From contig CALAGD010000051.1 in the NCBI GenBank assembly GCA_937891425.1, positions 13,010 through 77,009 on the forward strand: a stretch of DNA of 64,000 nucleotides, given 5' to 3'. Positions 26,692-36,224 of the stretch are shown piece by piece. A program made the position numbers and the translations under genes. Numbering within the stretch: position 1 is the stretch's first letter; every line of letters begins with the position of its first letter. The stretch is from an uncultured Pigmentiphaga sp. Lineage in GTDB: Bacteria > Pseudomonadota > Gammaproteobacteria > Burkholderiales > Burkholderiaceae_B. Below the pieces are notes generated by a model. That model had not been told where the DNA came from and did not search any database. It was given only the letters and a program-made list of their open reading frames with translations.

Positions 26692-27183
26692 TTACCGGTA
26701 GCGCGCATCCTTTGCACGGTTCTCGGCAATTTCTTTTTCGTAACGATCTCCGATGGCCAGCAGCATGTCCTTGGTCATGTAGAGATCGCCGCGTTTTTCA
26801 CCGTGATATTCGTAAATGTGCGTCTCCACGATGGAGTCGACCGGACAGCTTTCCTCGCAGAAACCGCAGAAGATGCACTTGGTGAGGTCGATCTCGTAGC
26901 GTGTGGTACGCCGGGAGCCGTCTTCACGAACATCGGAGTCGATGGTGATGGCCAGTGCAGGACATACGGCCTCACACAACTTGCAGGCAATGCAACGCTC
27001 TTCGCCGTTGGGATAACGGCGCAACGCGTGCAGTCCGCGAAAACGCGGTGACGTCGGCGTTTTCTCCTCGGGGTAATACTGCGTGACCTTGCGCTGGAAC
27101 ACGTACTTCCCGGTCAGCTTCAGGCCCTTGAGCAGCTCGGTCAGCATGAAACTGCCGAGAAAATCCTTGATGGCTTGAGTCAT
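26692..27183 (-). CDS. nuoI: NADH-quinone oxidoreductase subunit I
   Basis: NuoI is the peripheral-arm ferredoxin subunit that holds clusters N6a and N6b. It is 163 residues with two complete [4Fe-4S] motifs: Cys64, 67, 70, 74 (CIACKLCEAVCP) and Cys103, 106, 109, 113 (CIFCGFCEESCP). It starts 24 bases after nuoH. Confidence 0.97.
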   Translation of the reverse strand: MTQAIKDFLGSFMLTELLKGLKLTGKYVFQRKVTQYYPEEKTPTSPRFRGLHALRRYPNGEERCIACKLCEAVCPALAITIDSDVREDGSRRTTRYEIDLTKCIFCGFCEESCPVDSIVETHIYEYHGEKRGDLYMTKDMLLAIGDRYEKEIAENRAKDARYR

Positions 27184-27207
27184 GGTGCTTTCCTGTCCAG
27201 TACCGGG

Positions 27208-28275
27208 TTACCGCCAGATGTTGAGAGGCGTCTGCAGCCAAACTGCAAGGAGAACGAGCCAGATGAGCGTGAAGGGGATGAACACCTTCCAGCCCAGGCG
27301 CATGATCTGGTCGTAACGATAGCGCGGGAACGAGGCCCGGAACCAGATGAACAGCGAGACGACGACGAAGGTTTTCAGGAAGAGCCAGAGCCAGCCCGGA
27401 ACCCAGGTGAAGGGCGCGAAGCCGAAGGGGGCATCCCAGCCGCCAAGGAACATGATTGACGCGAGACACGACAGCAGGATCATGTTCGCATATTCGGCCA
27501 GGAAGAACAGGGCAAAGCCCATGCCCGAATATTCCACCATGTGCCCGGCGACGATCTCGGACTCGCCTTCCACTACGTCGAACGGGTGCCGGTTGGTTTC
27601 CGCCACTGCCGATATGACGTAGATGACGAACAGCGGGAGCATGGGCAGCCAGTTCCACGACAGGAAGTTCAGCTTCATGTCGGCGAACGTGCCGCGCAGC
27701 TGGACGTTGACGATGTCGCTGAGGTTGAGGCTGCCTGACACCAGCAGCACGGCTACCAGAATGAAACCGATGGCCAGTTCGTACGACAACATCTGCGCGG
27801 AAGCCCGCATGGCGCCCAGGAAAGCATATTTGGAGTTGGATGCCCACCCGGCAATGATCACACCGTAGACGCCCACCGAGGTGATCGCCATGATGTACAG
27901 CAGGCCGGCGTTGACGTTGGCAAGCACCACTTCAGGCCCGAACGGAATGACTGCCCATGCGGCAAAGGCCGGCATCAGCACCACCATGGGCGCCACGATG
28001 TACAGGACCTTGTTGGCCTGCGCCGGGGTGATGACTTCCTTGAAGAGCAGTTTGAAAACGTCGGCGAAAGCTTGCAGCAGGCCGTAAGGTCCGACCCGGT
28101 TCGGCCCCTTGCGCACGTGCATGGCCGCAATCAGCTTGCGCTCCCAGTAGGTGAGATAGGCCACTGAGAGAATGAGCGGAACCAGGATGCAGATGATGCC
28201 CAGAAGAATCCAGACCACCGTCCAGATCTGGGGGCCGAGCAGCGATTCGCCGAAATTGTGGATAGTGTCGAGCAT
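27208..28275 (-). CDS. nuoH: NADH-quinone oxidoreductase subunit H
   Basis: NuoH is the membrane subunit that forms the quinone chamber with NuoB and NuoD. It is 355 residues with eight or more membrane spans. The conserved MHVRKGPNRVGPYGLLQAFAD segment (about residues 45-65) and the acidic loop AETNRHPFDVVEGESE (about 220-235) are intact. The ATG at 28275 shares one base with the nuoG stop (TGATG). An earlier start at 28308 would lie inside nuoG. Confidence 0.97.
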   Translation of the reverse strand: MLDTIHNFGESLLGPQIWTVVWILLGIICILVPLILSVAYLTYWERKLIAAMHVRKGPNRVGPYGLLQAFADVFKLLFKEVITPAQANKVLYIVAPMVVLMPAFAAWAVIPFGPEVVLANVNAGLLYIMAITSVGVYGVIIAGWASNSKYAFLGAMRASAQMLSYELAIGFILVAVLLVSGSLNLSDIVNVQLRGTFADMKLNFLSWNWLPMLPLFVIYVISAVAETNRHPFDVVEGESEIVAGHMVEYSGMGFALFFLAEYANMILLSCLASIMFLGGWDAPFGFAPFTWVPGWLWLFLKTFVVVSLFIWFRASFPRYRYDQIMRLGWKVFIPFTLIWLVLLAVWLQTPLNIWR

Positions 28276-30602
28276 CAGACGCGCTCCACGATGATGTTGC
28301 CAACACAAGCACCCAGCGCCGCAGTGCTGGCGTGCGCTGCAGCAATGCGCACAGCGCCGTCCGCCAGACTGTTGTCGGCGCAGGCCTCCAGACGTACCGA
28401 ACCCGCCGCGCCCCGCACAAGCACGGTGTCGCCGTCAGCCACACCGAGCTGGGCGAGCGTACGCGGATTCATGCGCGCTCTCGGCGCGGCTGCGGCCGGC
28501 GTGGCCTGGAGCGAACGCGCCCGACGCACGATGGCGTCGCTGAAGTAAATGGGGACGTCGGCCACCCGCTCGACCCCCGTTGCGGAGACGTTCCCACTGC
28601 CGAGCTTGCCTTCAAGCCTATTGGACAGCTTCTCGGTGAGCGCCCCCAGGACCGAATCGCGTACGGCTTCTGACGTTTCTTCATCGAAGCCGGGCAAATG
28701 GAGCACGTTGCCCAGCACGCGCAGCACCTTCCAGGCGGGACGCGCGGCACCTTGAGGCGGTACCGTTCCCTTGAAGCTCTGGACCTGGCCAGCAAGGTTG
28801 ATGAAGGTACCCGACGTTTCGGTGAAGGGCGTTACGGGCAACATGACATGTGCCCAGTCTTCGGCCGCCGAACGATAGGTGGTGAGGGCCACGTTGAACT
28901 GTGCATTGCGCAGCACTTCGACTGCCCCAGCGCCCTGGGCAGTGTCGAGCAGCGGCTCGACATTGAGCACGACGTACGACTTGAGCGGCGCAGCCAGCAT
29001 TGCGACCGCATTCTTGCCGTTGCGTTGCGGTGTGGCACCGGCCACATAACCGCCCACCGCGTTGCCTCCGACCGGAAGGAAACCGAAGTTCGCCCCGGCA
29101 AGGTTGGCGACTGCCTGGGCATTGAGCGCGATCTGCGTCGCTGCCGGCGACTCGAGCACCGCACGCCCCAGCCAGATGGCAACCTTCGATCCGGTGGACA
29201 GGCTGCGCGCAATGGCTTCGGCCTGTTCCGACGGCTGTACGCCAGCGAGCTCCGCGGGTATCTCGGTTTGCCGGATGCGCGCCAGCGCCACCAGCACTTC
29301 TGCCACCGCATGCGCCAGCGCACTGGGCCGGACGGTGTAACGCGCGCTGATGGGCAGGAACCAGTCGTCGGCGGCAACGTCAATCGACAGGACTTCAGTG
29401 CCCCGCTTCGCGGCCTGGCGCAGCCGCTGCGTGATGAGCGGCTGGTCGGCGCGCATGAAACCCCCGATGACGAGGACGCGATCGAGATCGGCAATTTCCG
29501 ATACGCGCATGCCGAGCCAAGGCGCGCCGGTGAGAGCACTGTCGAAGGCGGGATCGAGCTGACGGAGGCGGAAATCGATGTTGTCGGAGCCCAGGGCCCG
29601 CACGAGACGTGCGAGCAAGGCAAATTCTTCCGTAGTGGAATACTCGGCTGCGAGGGCACCGATCTGGCCCGCACCAAAGCTTTCCTTCACCTGACCCAGG
29701 CCGGACGCCACGACCTCGAGCGCTTCCTGCCAGTCGGCTTCGCGCCAGGTGCCATCGGCATTGCGGATCATGGGCGCGGTGAGGCGGTCTGCGGTATTCA
29801 GGCCTTCATAGGAAAAGCGGTCGCGGTCGGAAATCCAGCACTCATTGACTTCTTCGTTCTCGTAGGGCACGACGCGCATGACACGATCGCGCAGCACCTG
29901 CACGATGATGTTCGCGCCCAGGCTGTCGTGCGGGCTGACGGAACGGCGACGGGCCAGCTCCCAGGTGCGCGCCGTGAACCGGAACGGCTTGGAAAGCAGC
30001 GCACCCACGGGGCAGAGGTCGATCATGTTGCCCGACAGTTCGGATTCGACCGCTCGACCCACGAACGTGGTGATCTCGGAGAACTCGCCGCGGTTGAGCA
30101 TGCCCAGTTCCATGATGCCGGCGATTTCCTGGCCGAACCGGACACAACGCGTGCAATGAATGCACCGCTGCATGGCTTCGGCAGAAATCAGCGGGCCCAT
30201 GTTCTTGTGGAACACGACGCGCTTCTCTTCCTGATAGCGCGAAGCGCTTTGACCATATCCGACGGAGAGGTCCTGCAGCTGGCATTCACCACCCTGGTCG
30301 CACACCGGACAGTCGAGCGGGTGGTTGATCAGGAGAAACTCCATGACCGCCTTCTGCGCTGCGATGGCTTTCTCGGAGCGCGTATGCACCACCATGCCCT
30401 GGGTGACCGGCGTGGCACAGGCAGGCAAGGCCTTGGGCGCTTTCTCGACTTCGACCAGGCACATGCGGCAGTTGGCCGCAATCGACAACTTCTTGTGATA
30501 ACAGAAATGCGGTATGTACACGCCCAGCTTGTTGGCAGCATGCATCACCATGCTGCCTTCCGGCACTTGAACCGGCTTGCCGTCGATCGTGAGTTCAACC
30601 AT
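28275..30602 (-). CDS. nuoG: NADH-quinone oxidoreductase subunit G
   Basis: NuoG is the large Fe-S subunit of the NADH-oxidising arm, 775 residues. N-terminal ligands for [2Fe-2S] N1b (HFCYHKKL, NCRMC), a His/Cys-bound N5 region (HPLDCPVCDQGGECQLQD) and N4 (CIHCTRCVRF, then CPVGAL) are visible. The molybdopterin-oxidoreductase-like remainder follows. In the region that holds cluster N7 in E. coli only one Cys remains (ECWISD), so N7 is probably absent, as in many betaproteobacterial and mitochondrial forms. The ATG shares a base with the nuoF stop (TAATG). Confidence 0.96.
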   Translation of the reverse strand: MVELTIDGKPVQVPEGSMVMHAANKLGVYIPHFCYHKKLSIAANCRMCLVEVEKAPKALPACATPVTQGMVVHTRSEKAIAAQKAVMEFLLINHPLDCPVCDQGGECQLQDLSVGYGQSASRYQEEKRVVFHKNMGPLISAEAMQRCIHCTRCVRFGQEIAGIMELGMLNRGEFSEITTFVGRAVESELSGNMIDLCPVGALLSKPFRFTARTWELARRRSVSPHDSLGANIIVQVLRDRVMRVVPYENEEVNECWISDRDRFSYEGLNTADRLTAPMIRNADGTWREADWQEALEVVASGLGQVKESFGAGQIGALAAEYSTTEEFALLARLVRALGSDNIDFRLRQLDPAFDSALTGAPWLGMRVSEIADLDRVLVIGGFMRADQPLITQRLRQAAKRGTEVLSIDVAADDWFLPISARYTVRPSALAHAVAEVLVALARIRQTEIPAELAGVQPSEQAEAIARSLSTGSKVAIWLGRAVLESPAATQIALNAQAVANLAGANFGFLPVGGNAVGGYVAGATPQRNGKNAVAMLAAPLKSYVVLNVEPLLDTAQGAGAVEVLRNAQFNVALTTYRSAAEDWAHVMLPVTPFTETSGTFINLAGQVQSFKGTVPPQGAARPAWKVLRVLGNVLHLPGFDEETSEAVRDSVLGALTEKLSNRLEGKLGSGNVSATGVERVADVPIYFSDAIVRRARSLQATPAAAAPRARMNPRTLAQLGVADGDTVLVRGAAGSVRLEACADNSLADGAVRIAAAHASTAALGACVGNIIVERV

Positions 30603-31921
30603 TACAGATACTCCGGAACCACGCACGATTTGTGCTCGATGTGGTGGGCGAATTCATCGCGGAAATGCTTGACGAAGCTGCGTACCGGCATGGCGGCCGC
30701 GTCGCCCAGGGCGCAGATGGTGCGGCCCATGATGTTGCCCGCCACATTGTCGAGCAGGTCGAGATCTTCGGGCCGCCCCTCGCCGTGCTCGATGCGATGC
30801 ACCACGCGGTACAGCCATCCGGTGCCCTCGCGGCACGGCGTACATTGGCCGCAGCTTTCTTCGTAATAGAAATAGGAAAGCCGCAGCAGCGAGCGCACCA
30901 TGCAACGTGTCTCGTCCATGACGATGACCGCGCCCGACCCGAGCATGGACCCGGCCTTGGCGATCGAGTCGTAGTCCATGGTGCAATCCATCATGATGTG
31001 CGCGGGCAGCACCGGCGCACTGGATCCGCCCGGAATGACCGCCTTCAGCTTGCGTCCGCCACGCACACCGCCCGCGAGCTCGAGCAGCGTGGAGAACGGC
31101 GTTCCCAGGGGGATCTCGTAGTTTCCCGGACGCTCGACATCGCCGGAAATGGAAAAGATCTTGGTACCCCCGTTGTTGGGAATGCCGACATCGAGGTAAG
31201 CCGCACCGCCATTACGGATGATCCAGGGCACGGCTGCGAACGTCTCGGTGTTGTTGATGGTGGTAGGCTTGCCGTACAGCCCGTAGCTGGCCGGGAACGG
31301 CGGCTTGAACCGAGGCTGGCCCTTCTTGCCCTCGAGCGATTCAAGCAGCGCCGTTTCCTCGCCGCAAATGTAAGCACCATAACCGTGGAAGGCATGGAGC
31401 TGAAAGTTGAACCCCGATCCGAGGATGTTCTCGCCCAGGAAACCGGCGGCGCGCGCCTCTTCGATGGCTTCCTCGAAGCGCTCGTAGACTTCCCAGATTT
31501 CGCCGTGGATGTAGTTGTATCCGACGGAAATGCCCATGGCATACGCCGCGATCGCCATGCCCTCTATGACGATGTGCGGGTTGTAGCGCAGAATGTCGCG
31601 ATCCTTGAACGTGCCCGGCTCACCTTCGTCGGAATTGCAGACGAGGTATTTCTGCCCGGGGAAGGAGCGCGGCATGAAGCTCCATTTGAGGCCGGTCGGG
31701 AAGCCCGCACCGCCCCGCCCACGCAAGGCCGACAGCTTGATCTCGTTGATGACGTCTTCCGGCTTCATGCCGCCGGTGAGCACCTTGCGCAGGGCTTCAT
31801 AGCCCCCGCGCGCAACGTAGTCTTTCAGACGCCAGTTGTTACCGTCGAGGCCCGCGAGGATTTGCGGCGAAATGTGGCGACCATGCAGGCAGGTGGAAGA
31901 AGAAAGGTCGAGTGTGCTCAT
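30602..31921 (-). CDS. nuoF: NADH-quinone oxidoreductase subunit F
   Basis: NuoF binds NADH, FMN and cluster N3. It is 439 residues. The NADH-binding glycine loop GRGGAGFPTGLKWSF lies near residues 69-83, the FMN-site CNSDEGEPGTFKDRDIL near 95-111, YICGEETALLESLEGKKG near 185, and the [4Fe-4S] motif ESCGQCTPCREG near 355. The start overlaps the nuoE stop by four bases. Confidence 0.97.
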   Translation of the reverse strand: MSTLDLSSSTCLHGRHISPQILAGLDGNNWRLKDYVARGGYEALRKVLTGGMKPEDVINEIKLSALRGRGGAGFPTGLKWSFMPRSFPGQKYLVCNSDEGEPGTFKDRDILRYNPHIVIEGMAIAAYAMGISVGYNYIHGEIWEVYERFEEAIEEARAAGFLGENILGSGFNFQLHAFHGYGAYICGEETALLESLEGKKGQPRFKPPFPASYGLYGKPTTINNTETFAAVPWIIRNGGAAYLDVGIPNNGGTKIFSISGDVERPGNYEIPLGTPFSTLLELAGGVRGGRKLKAVIPGGSSAPVLPAHIMMDCTMDYDSIAKAGSMLGSGAVIVMDETRCMVRSLLRLSYFYYEESCGQCTPCREGTGWLYRVVHRIEHGEGRPEDLDLLDNVAGNIMGRTICALGDAAAMPVRSFVKHFRDEFAHHIEHKSCVVPEYL

Positions 31922-32418
31922 CGTGCGTCTCCGGCCCCCGTCTTGAGTTCATTCAGCAAGGCGTCGAGCCGCTCTTTGGACATGCGCACGCACATGCGCT
32001 TGTTGTTGACCAGCAATACCGGAGCATCGCCGCATGCACCCATGCATTCACCTTCCTGCAGGGTGAACATGCCGTCGGGCGTGGTCTCGTTGAAATCGAC
32101 GCCCAGTCGCTCCTTCAGGTGCTCGGCGGCTGCGTTGGCATCGCGCAGAGCACAGGGCAGGTTGGTGCAGACGGTGATCTTGTAACGCCCGACCGGCCGC
32201 GTATTGAACATAGCGTAAAACGTCGCCACTTCCTGTACGGCGATGGGCGGTACACCCAGATAGTTCGCTACTTCTTCAATGATTTCGGTGGACAGCCAAC
32301 CGCATTCGTCCTGCGCGATTGCCAGCGCGGCGATGCTGGCAGAGATCCGCTGGTCGGGCGGGAATTTCTGCAGCTCGCGATCGATTTTTCGGTAGGCCTG
32401 TTCGGACAACAGCGTCAT
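31918..32418 (-). CDS. nuoE: NADH-quinone oxidoreductase subunit E
   Basis: NuoE is the thioredoxin-like [2Fe-2S] (N1a) subunit, 166 residues. The four ligands are Cys84 and Cys89 (CTNLPC) and Cys125 and Cys129 (CMGAC). It starts 24 bases after nuoD and overlaps nuoF. Confidence 0.97.
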   Translation of the reverse strand: MTLLSEQAYRKIDRELQKFPPDQRISASIAALAIAQDECGWLSTEIIEEVANYLGVPPIAVQEVATFYAMFNTRPVGRYKITVCTNLPCALRDANAAAEHLKERLGVDFNETTPDGMFTLQEGECMGACGDAPVLLVNNKRMCVRMSKERLDALLNELKTGAGDAR

Positions 32419-32442
32419 GTCAGTTCCTGGAACTCTTTGGAG

Positions 32443-33696
32443 TCAGCGATCGATCTCGCCGAACACGATGTCCTGCGTACCAATCAGGGTGACGGCGTCT
32501 GCAATCATGTGCCCACGCGCCATCTCGTCGAGGGCCTGCAGGTGATTGAAGCCGGGCGCCCGGATTTTCAGGCGGTACGGCTTGTTTGCCCCGTCGGACA
32601 CGAGGTAGATGCCGAACTCGCCCTTCGGATGTTCGACGGCCGAATAGACTTCGCCGGGTGGAACGTGGAAGCCTTCCGAGAAGAGCTTGAAATGGTGGAT
32701 GAGCTCTTCCATGTTCGACTTCATCCTGGCGCGCGGCGGCGGCGCGACCTTGTAGTTGTCGGTCATGACCGGCCCCGGATTCTTGCGCAACCAGTCGACG
32801 CACTGCCTGATGATGCGGTTGCTCTGCCGCATTTCGGCCACGCGGACGAGGTAGCGGTCGTAACTGTCGCCGTTGGTGCCCACCGGGATGTCGAACTCGA
32901 GCTGGTCGTACACTTCATACGGTTGCGTCTTGCGCAGGTCCCAGGCGATGCCGGAGCCGCGCAGCATGGGCCCGGTGAACCCCAGCTGGATGGCCCGTTC
33001 GGGGGGCACGATACCGATGTCGACCAGGCGCTGCTTCCAGATCCGGTTCTCGGTGAGCAGCGTTTCGTACTCGTCGACGCAGGCGGGGAAACGTTCGGTG
33101 AAGGCCTCGATGAAGTCGAGCAGTGAACCCGACCGCGCCTCGTTCATGATCTTGAGGTCTTTTTCCGAGCGGTACTTGCTGGGCTTGTACTGCGGCATGC
33201 TGTCGGGCAAATCGCGATACACCCCGCCCGGCCGGTAATAGGCGGCGTGCATGCGCGCACCCGAGACCGCCTCGTAGCAGTCCATGAGATCTTCTCGTTC
33301 ACGGAACGTGTACAGGATGACCGCCATCGCGCCAACATCCAGCGCGTGGCTGCCCACCGCCATGAGGTGGTTGAGGATGCGGGTGATTTCGTCGAACATC
33401 ACCCGGATATATTGCGCGCGGATCGGAACTTCGATACCCAGCAGCCGTTCGATGGCCATGACATAAGCGTGCTCGTTGCACATCATGGACACGTAGTCGA
33501 GACGGTCCATGTAGGGCAGCGCCTGCAGGTAGGTACGGTGCTCGGCCAGCTTCTCGGTGGCGCGGTGCAACAGACCGATGTGTGGGTCGGCGCGCTGGAT
33601 GACTTCACCGTCGAGCTCGAGCACCAGCCGCAGCACCCCGTGTGCAGCCGGGTGCTGCGGCCCGAAGTTGAGCGTGTAATTCTTGATTTCTGCCAT
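32443..33696 (-). CDS. nuoD: NADH-quinone oxidoreductase subunit D
   Basis: NuoD is the 49-kDa-type subunit that lines the quinone site, 417 residues. Conserved segments include NFGPQHPAAHGVLRLVLELDGE (first 20 shown by residues 10-30), HIGLLHRATEKL with the quinone-site His, and the C-terminal DIVFGEIDR. NuoC and NuoD are separate genes here, not fused as in E. coli. It lies 94 bases after nuoC, the largest gap in the operon, in which no gene is seen. Confidence 0.97.
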   Translation of the reverse strand: MAEIKNYTLNFGPQHPAAHGVLRLVLELDGEVIQRADPHIGLLHRATEKLAEHRTYLQALPYMDRLDYVSMMCNEHAYVMAIERLLGIEVPIRAQYIRVMFDEITRILNHLMAVGSHALDVGAMAVILYTFREREDLMDCYEAVSGARMHAAYYRPGGVYRDLPDSMPQYKPSKYRSEKDLKIMNEARSGSLLDFIEAFTERFPACVDEYETLLTENRIWKQRLVDIGIVPPERAIQLGFTGPMLRGSGIAWDLRKTQPYEVYDQLEFDIPVGTNGDSYDRYLVRVAEMRQSNRIIRQCVDWLRKNPGPVMTDNYKVAPPPRARMKSNMEELIHHFKLFSEGFHVPPGEVYSAVEHPKGEFGIYLVSDGANKPYRLKIRAPGFNHLQALDEMARGHMIADAVTLIGTQDIVFGEIDR

Positions 33697-33790
33697 ATTC
33701 AGTAGAGTCCGGTTGGATCCGAAGCGATACGCGCCTCACGCGAGAGCATGGCGACCAACGGCTTCACGCGCTGGGGATGTAAGGACATGG

Positions 33791-34384
33791 CTAGCGACCC
33801 ACGCCGTAGGAGTCTTCGCGCACCACGCGCGGAACGATCTGCCGGGGAGGAATGGTGACCGGCTGGTAGACCACCCGCTTCTGCTCGGGGTCGTAGCGCA
33901 TTTCGACGTGCCCGGAGATGGGGAAGTCCTTGCGGAACGGGTGCCCGATGAAGCCATAATCGGTGAGGATGCGACGCAGGTCGGGGTGCCCCTCGAACAC
34001 GATGCCGAACAGGTCGAATGCTTCGCGTTCGTACCAGTTGAGGTTGTTCCACACGCCGACCAGGGACGGCACGACCGGGAACTCGTCATCGGGGGCGAAC
34101 GAGCGCACCCGCAGGCGGCAGTTGTGCTCGATGGACAGCAGGTGCAGCACGATGGCGAAGCGCTTGCCTTCCCACGGCCGATTGGCGTAGGTGGAGTAGT
34201 CGACGCCGCACAGATCGATGGCGATCTGGAAGCGAAGATCGGGGTGATCGCGCAAGGTGGTACAGACGGCCAGCAAGCGCTCGACTGGCACCACGATGGT
34301 GATTTCGCCCAACGCCTCGGTGAGCGCGATGTCGTCTCCTAGCGTGGCGACTAGACGGTTGCGTAGGGTTTCGAGTTTGGTCAT
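33791..34384 (-). CDS. nuoC: NADH-quinone oxidoreductase subunit C
   Basis: NuoC is the 30-kDa-type peripheral subunit, 197 residues. The signature EREAFDLFGIVFEGHPDLRR (about residues 117-136) and GHPFRKDFPISGHVE (about 146-160) are intact. It starts 35 bases after nuoB. Confidence 0.96.
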   Translation of the reverse strand: MTKLETLRNRLVATLGDDIALTEALGEITIVVPVERLLAVCTTLRDHPDLRFQIAIDLCGVDYSTYANRPWEGKRFAIVLHLLSIEHNCRLRVRSFAPDDEFPVVPSLVGVWNNLNWYEREAFDLFGIVFEGHPDLRRILTDYGFIGHPFRKDFPISGHVEMRYDPEQKRVVYQPVTIPPRQIVPRVVREDSYGVGR

Positions 34385-34419
34385 GCGTTATCTGCCGGAT
34401 CGGACAGTGGGGACGCGCA

Positions 34420-34899
34420 TTACTTGCGGGCGATGGTGTTGGTACGGTGGATCTTGTTCTGCAGCTGAAGCAGCCCGTATATGAGCGCCTCAGCCGTGGG
34501 CGGACAACCCGGAACATAGATGTCGACCGGCACGATGCGGTCGCAGCCCCGCACCACCGAATAGGAATAGTGGTAGTAGCCACCCCCATTGGCGCATGAC
34601 CCCATGGACACGACCCAGCGCGGCTCGGCCATCTGGTCGTAGACCCGCCGCAAGGCGGGCGCCATCTTGTTGCAGAGCGTGCCGGCCACGATCATGACGT
34701 CTGACTGACGCGGACTGGGGCGGAAAATGATGCCGAACTGGTCGAGATCGTAACGCGCCATGCCCGCGTGCATCATCTCGACCGCGCAACAGGCCAGCCC
34801 GAATGTCATGGGCCACAACGAACCGGTGCGAGCCCAGTTGATGAGCTTGTCGGCACTGGTCGTGATGAAGCCTTCCTTCAGGAGTCCTTCAATAGCCAT
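34420..34899 (-). CDS. nuoB: NADH-quinone oxidoreductase subunit B
   Basis: NuoB carries cluster N2, which reduces quinone. It is 159 residues. The N2 ligands are Cys37 and Cys38 (LACCAVEMM), Cys102 (SMGSCANGG) and Cys132 (VPGCPPTAEAL). It lies 42 bases after nuoA. Confidence 0.97.
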   Translation of the reverse strand: MAIEGLLKEGFITTSADKLINWARTGSLWPMTFGLACCAVEMMHAGMARYDLDQFGIIFRPSPRQSDVMIVAGTLCNKMAPALRRVYDQMAEPRWVVSMGSCANGGGYYHYSYSVVRGCDRIVPVDIYVPGCPPTAEALIYGLLQLQNKIHRTNTIARK

Positions 34900-34941
34900 G
34901 ATAGTTTCCGTATGCGAGAAATCGATACCGGCGCGCCGGCG

Positions 34942-35301
34942 TCATTCCCAATCGAGGGCGCCCTTCTTCCATTCGTAGATAAAGCCGACTACCAGCACCG
35001 CCAGGAAGACCATGACCGTCCAGAAGCCAAGCAGACCGACCGTGTCGTTCGCCATGGCCCACGGGAAGAGAAACGCGATTTCCAGATCGAACAAGATGAA
35101 CAGGATGGCGATGAGGTAATACCGTACGTCGAACTTCATGCGCGCATCTTCGAAGGCATCGAAGCCGCACTCGTACGGCATGAGCTTTGCCTCGTCGGGC
35201 CGGCGAGGGCCGATGACCGAACCCGCCAGGTAAAGCGCTGCACCGACCAGCGCGCCGACGATGATGAACAACAATACGGGCAAGTAGGTATCGGTAGCCA
35301 T
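34942..35301 (-). CDS. nuoA: NADH-quinone oxidoreductase subunit A
   Basis: NuoA is a three-span membrane subunit and the first gene of the operon, 119 residues. The conserved loop MPYECGFDAFEDARMKFDVR (residues 41-60) and the Asp/Glu in FILFDLEIAFLFPW are present. The start at 35301 has GAGGA about six bases upstream. A much longer in-frame extension to 35598 has no similarity to NuoA. Confidence 0.97.
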   Translation of the reverse strand: MATDTYLPVLLFIIVGALVGAALYLAGSVIGPRRPDEAKLMPYECGFDAFEDARMKFDVRYYLIAILFILFDLEIAFLFPWAMANDTVGLLGFWTVMVFLAVLVVGFIYEWKKGALDWE

Positions 35302-35349
35302 CGGATCCTCAGAGACATCCGCCCTGACGGCGGAAAACTTCAGATGTAC

Positions 35350-35372
35350 CCGAGGCCGGAGGATAGCCTCGG
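35350..35372 (-). other. Hairpin in the nuo operon leader
   Basis: CCGAGGC, a nine-base loop and GCCTCGG form a perfect 7-bp stem in the presumed 5' untranslated leader of nuoA, about 50 bases before the start codon. There is no T-run, so a structural or regulatory leader element is more likely than a terminator. Confidence 0.4.
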
Positions 35373-35384
35373 ACAAACCCTTGT

Positions 35385-35412
35385 ATTGTATCCCATAGGT
35401 ACATGTGCTAAA
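35385..35412 (-). promoter_or_regulatory. Candidate sigma-70 promoter of the nuo operon
   Basis: On the minus strand a TACAAT box (35390-35385) lies 16 bases after TTTAGC (35412-35407). The -10 element is good and the -35 weak. It would give a leader of about 75-80 bases for nuoA and lies in the short gap after the outer-membrane protein gene. Confidence 0.35.
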
Positions 35413-35444
35413 AACTTCTGGTTTGAGCCGGCCACAAGCCTTTC

Positions 35445-36224
35445 TCAGAACCGGTAGGTTACGCCCAGCAGGGGCCCTGACAGCGTCAGGTCGAGATCGA
35501 TGCCGTTGCGGCGGTAGTCCACACCCAGACGACGATAACCTATCGACACCGACCAGGCGTCGTTGAGACGGTAGTTGGCCGCCACCATGTATTGCCACGT
35601 CAGCTTCGAGCCGTGGCCGAACACGCCCCGACCCACATCCGCGTAACTGCTCATCGACCAGTCCGGCGAAATCTGCCAGCGCACACGCACGCCAACCACG
35701 GGGTCAACCCAGGCTTCGCGCTTGCGCACCCCGAGGTTCAGCACCGAGGCATCCAGGCTTGCGCTGATGTCCCACAACCGTGCCCCTGCTCCCAGGTCCA
35801 GCAGCAGATCATCACGATGGACCACCGTGTAGCCCGCCGTCAACGTGCCGGTGCTGAGGCGCAGGCGCGAATGCACGCTCAGCAGGTCAATCAACTCGTG
35901 ATTGGCACTTTGCGAGGACCATGAGTAATCGAACGCCAGCATCCAGCGGTCGCGCCGCGCGGTTCCCGTGATGAACAGTGCACCGTCCAGATCCTTCAGG
36001 ATGTCGCTGAATGACTGCCGGAAATGCACCCGCGGAATGACGGAGGGGCCGACATCAAGACTGCCGTGCGACCCGATGCCCCACACATAGGGCGTAACCT
36101 GGAAGCGCCAGCCTTCGCTGCGCTGCGGCGCTTCTTCCGATGGCGGCGTCGCCTGCGCCGCGACCGTACCTGCCAGCAAGAGCCCCGCCAGGGCCACGAC
36201 CATGCGAACGGTGGGTTGTTTCAT
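35445..36224 (-). CDS. Outer-membrane beta-barrel-like protein of unknown function
   Basis: This 259-residue protein has a signal peptide (MVVALAGLLLAGTVAAQA) and alternating beta-strand patterns through to a C-terminal Phe (GPLLGVTYRF), the usual mark of an outer-membrane barrel. No specific family is recognised. Its ATG overlaps the stop of the upstream amidohydrolase (ATGA), so the two are translationally coupled and may act together, for example on uptake or binding of the amidohydrolase's substrate. That link is inference. Confidence 0.7.
   Translation of the reverse strand: MKQPTVRMVVALAGLLLAGTVAAQATPPSEEAPQRSEGWRFQVTPYVWGIGSHGSLDVGPSVIPRVHFRQSFSDILKDLDGALFITGTARRDRWMLAFDYSWSSQSANHELIDLLSVHSRLRLSTGTLTAGYTVVHRDDLLLDLGAGARLWDISASLDASVLNLGVRKREAWVDPVVGVRVRWQISPDWSMSSYADVGRGVFGHGSKLTWQYMVAANYRLNDAWSVSIGYRRLGVDYRRNGIDLDLTLSGPLLGVTYRF

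Noticed and set aside
28698..30866. A 722-codon open frame on the plus strand opposite nuoG
   Set aside because: It is a mirror frame of nuoG/nuoF with no recognisable motif. The minus-strand genes have all cluster ligands in place.
33697..33790. The 94-base nuoD-nuoC gap as a site for an extra small gene
   Set aside because: Open frames there are shadows of nuoC/nuoD without ribosome sites, and no conserved gene is known between these two.
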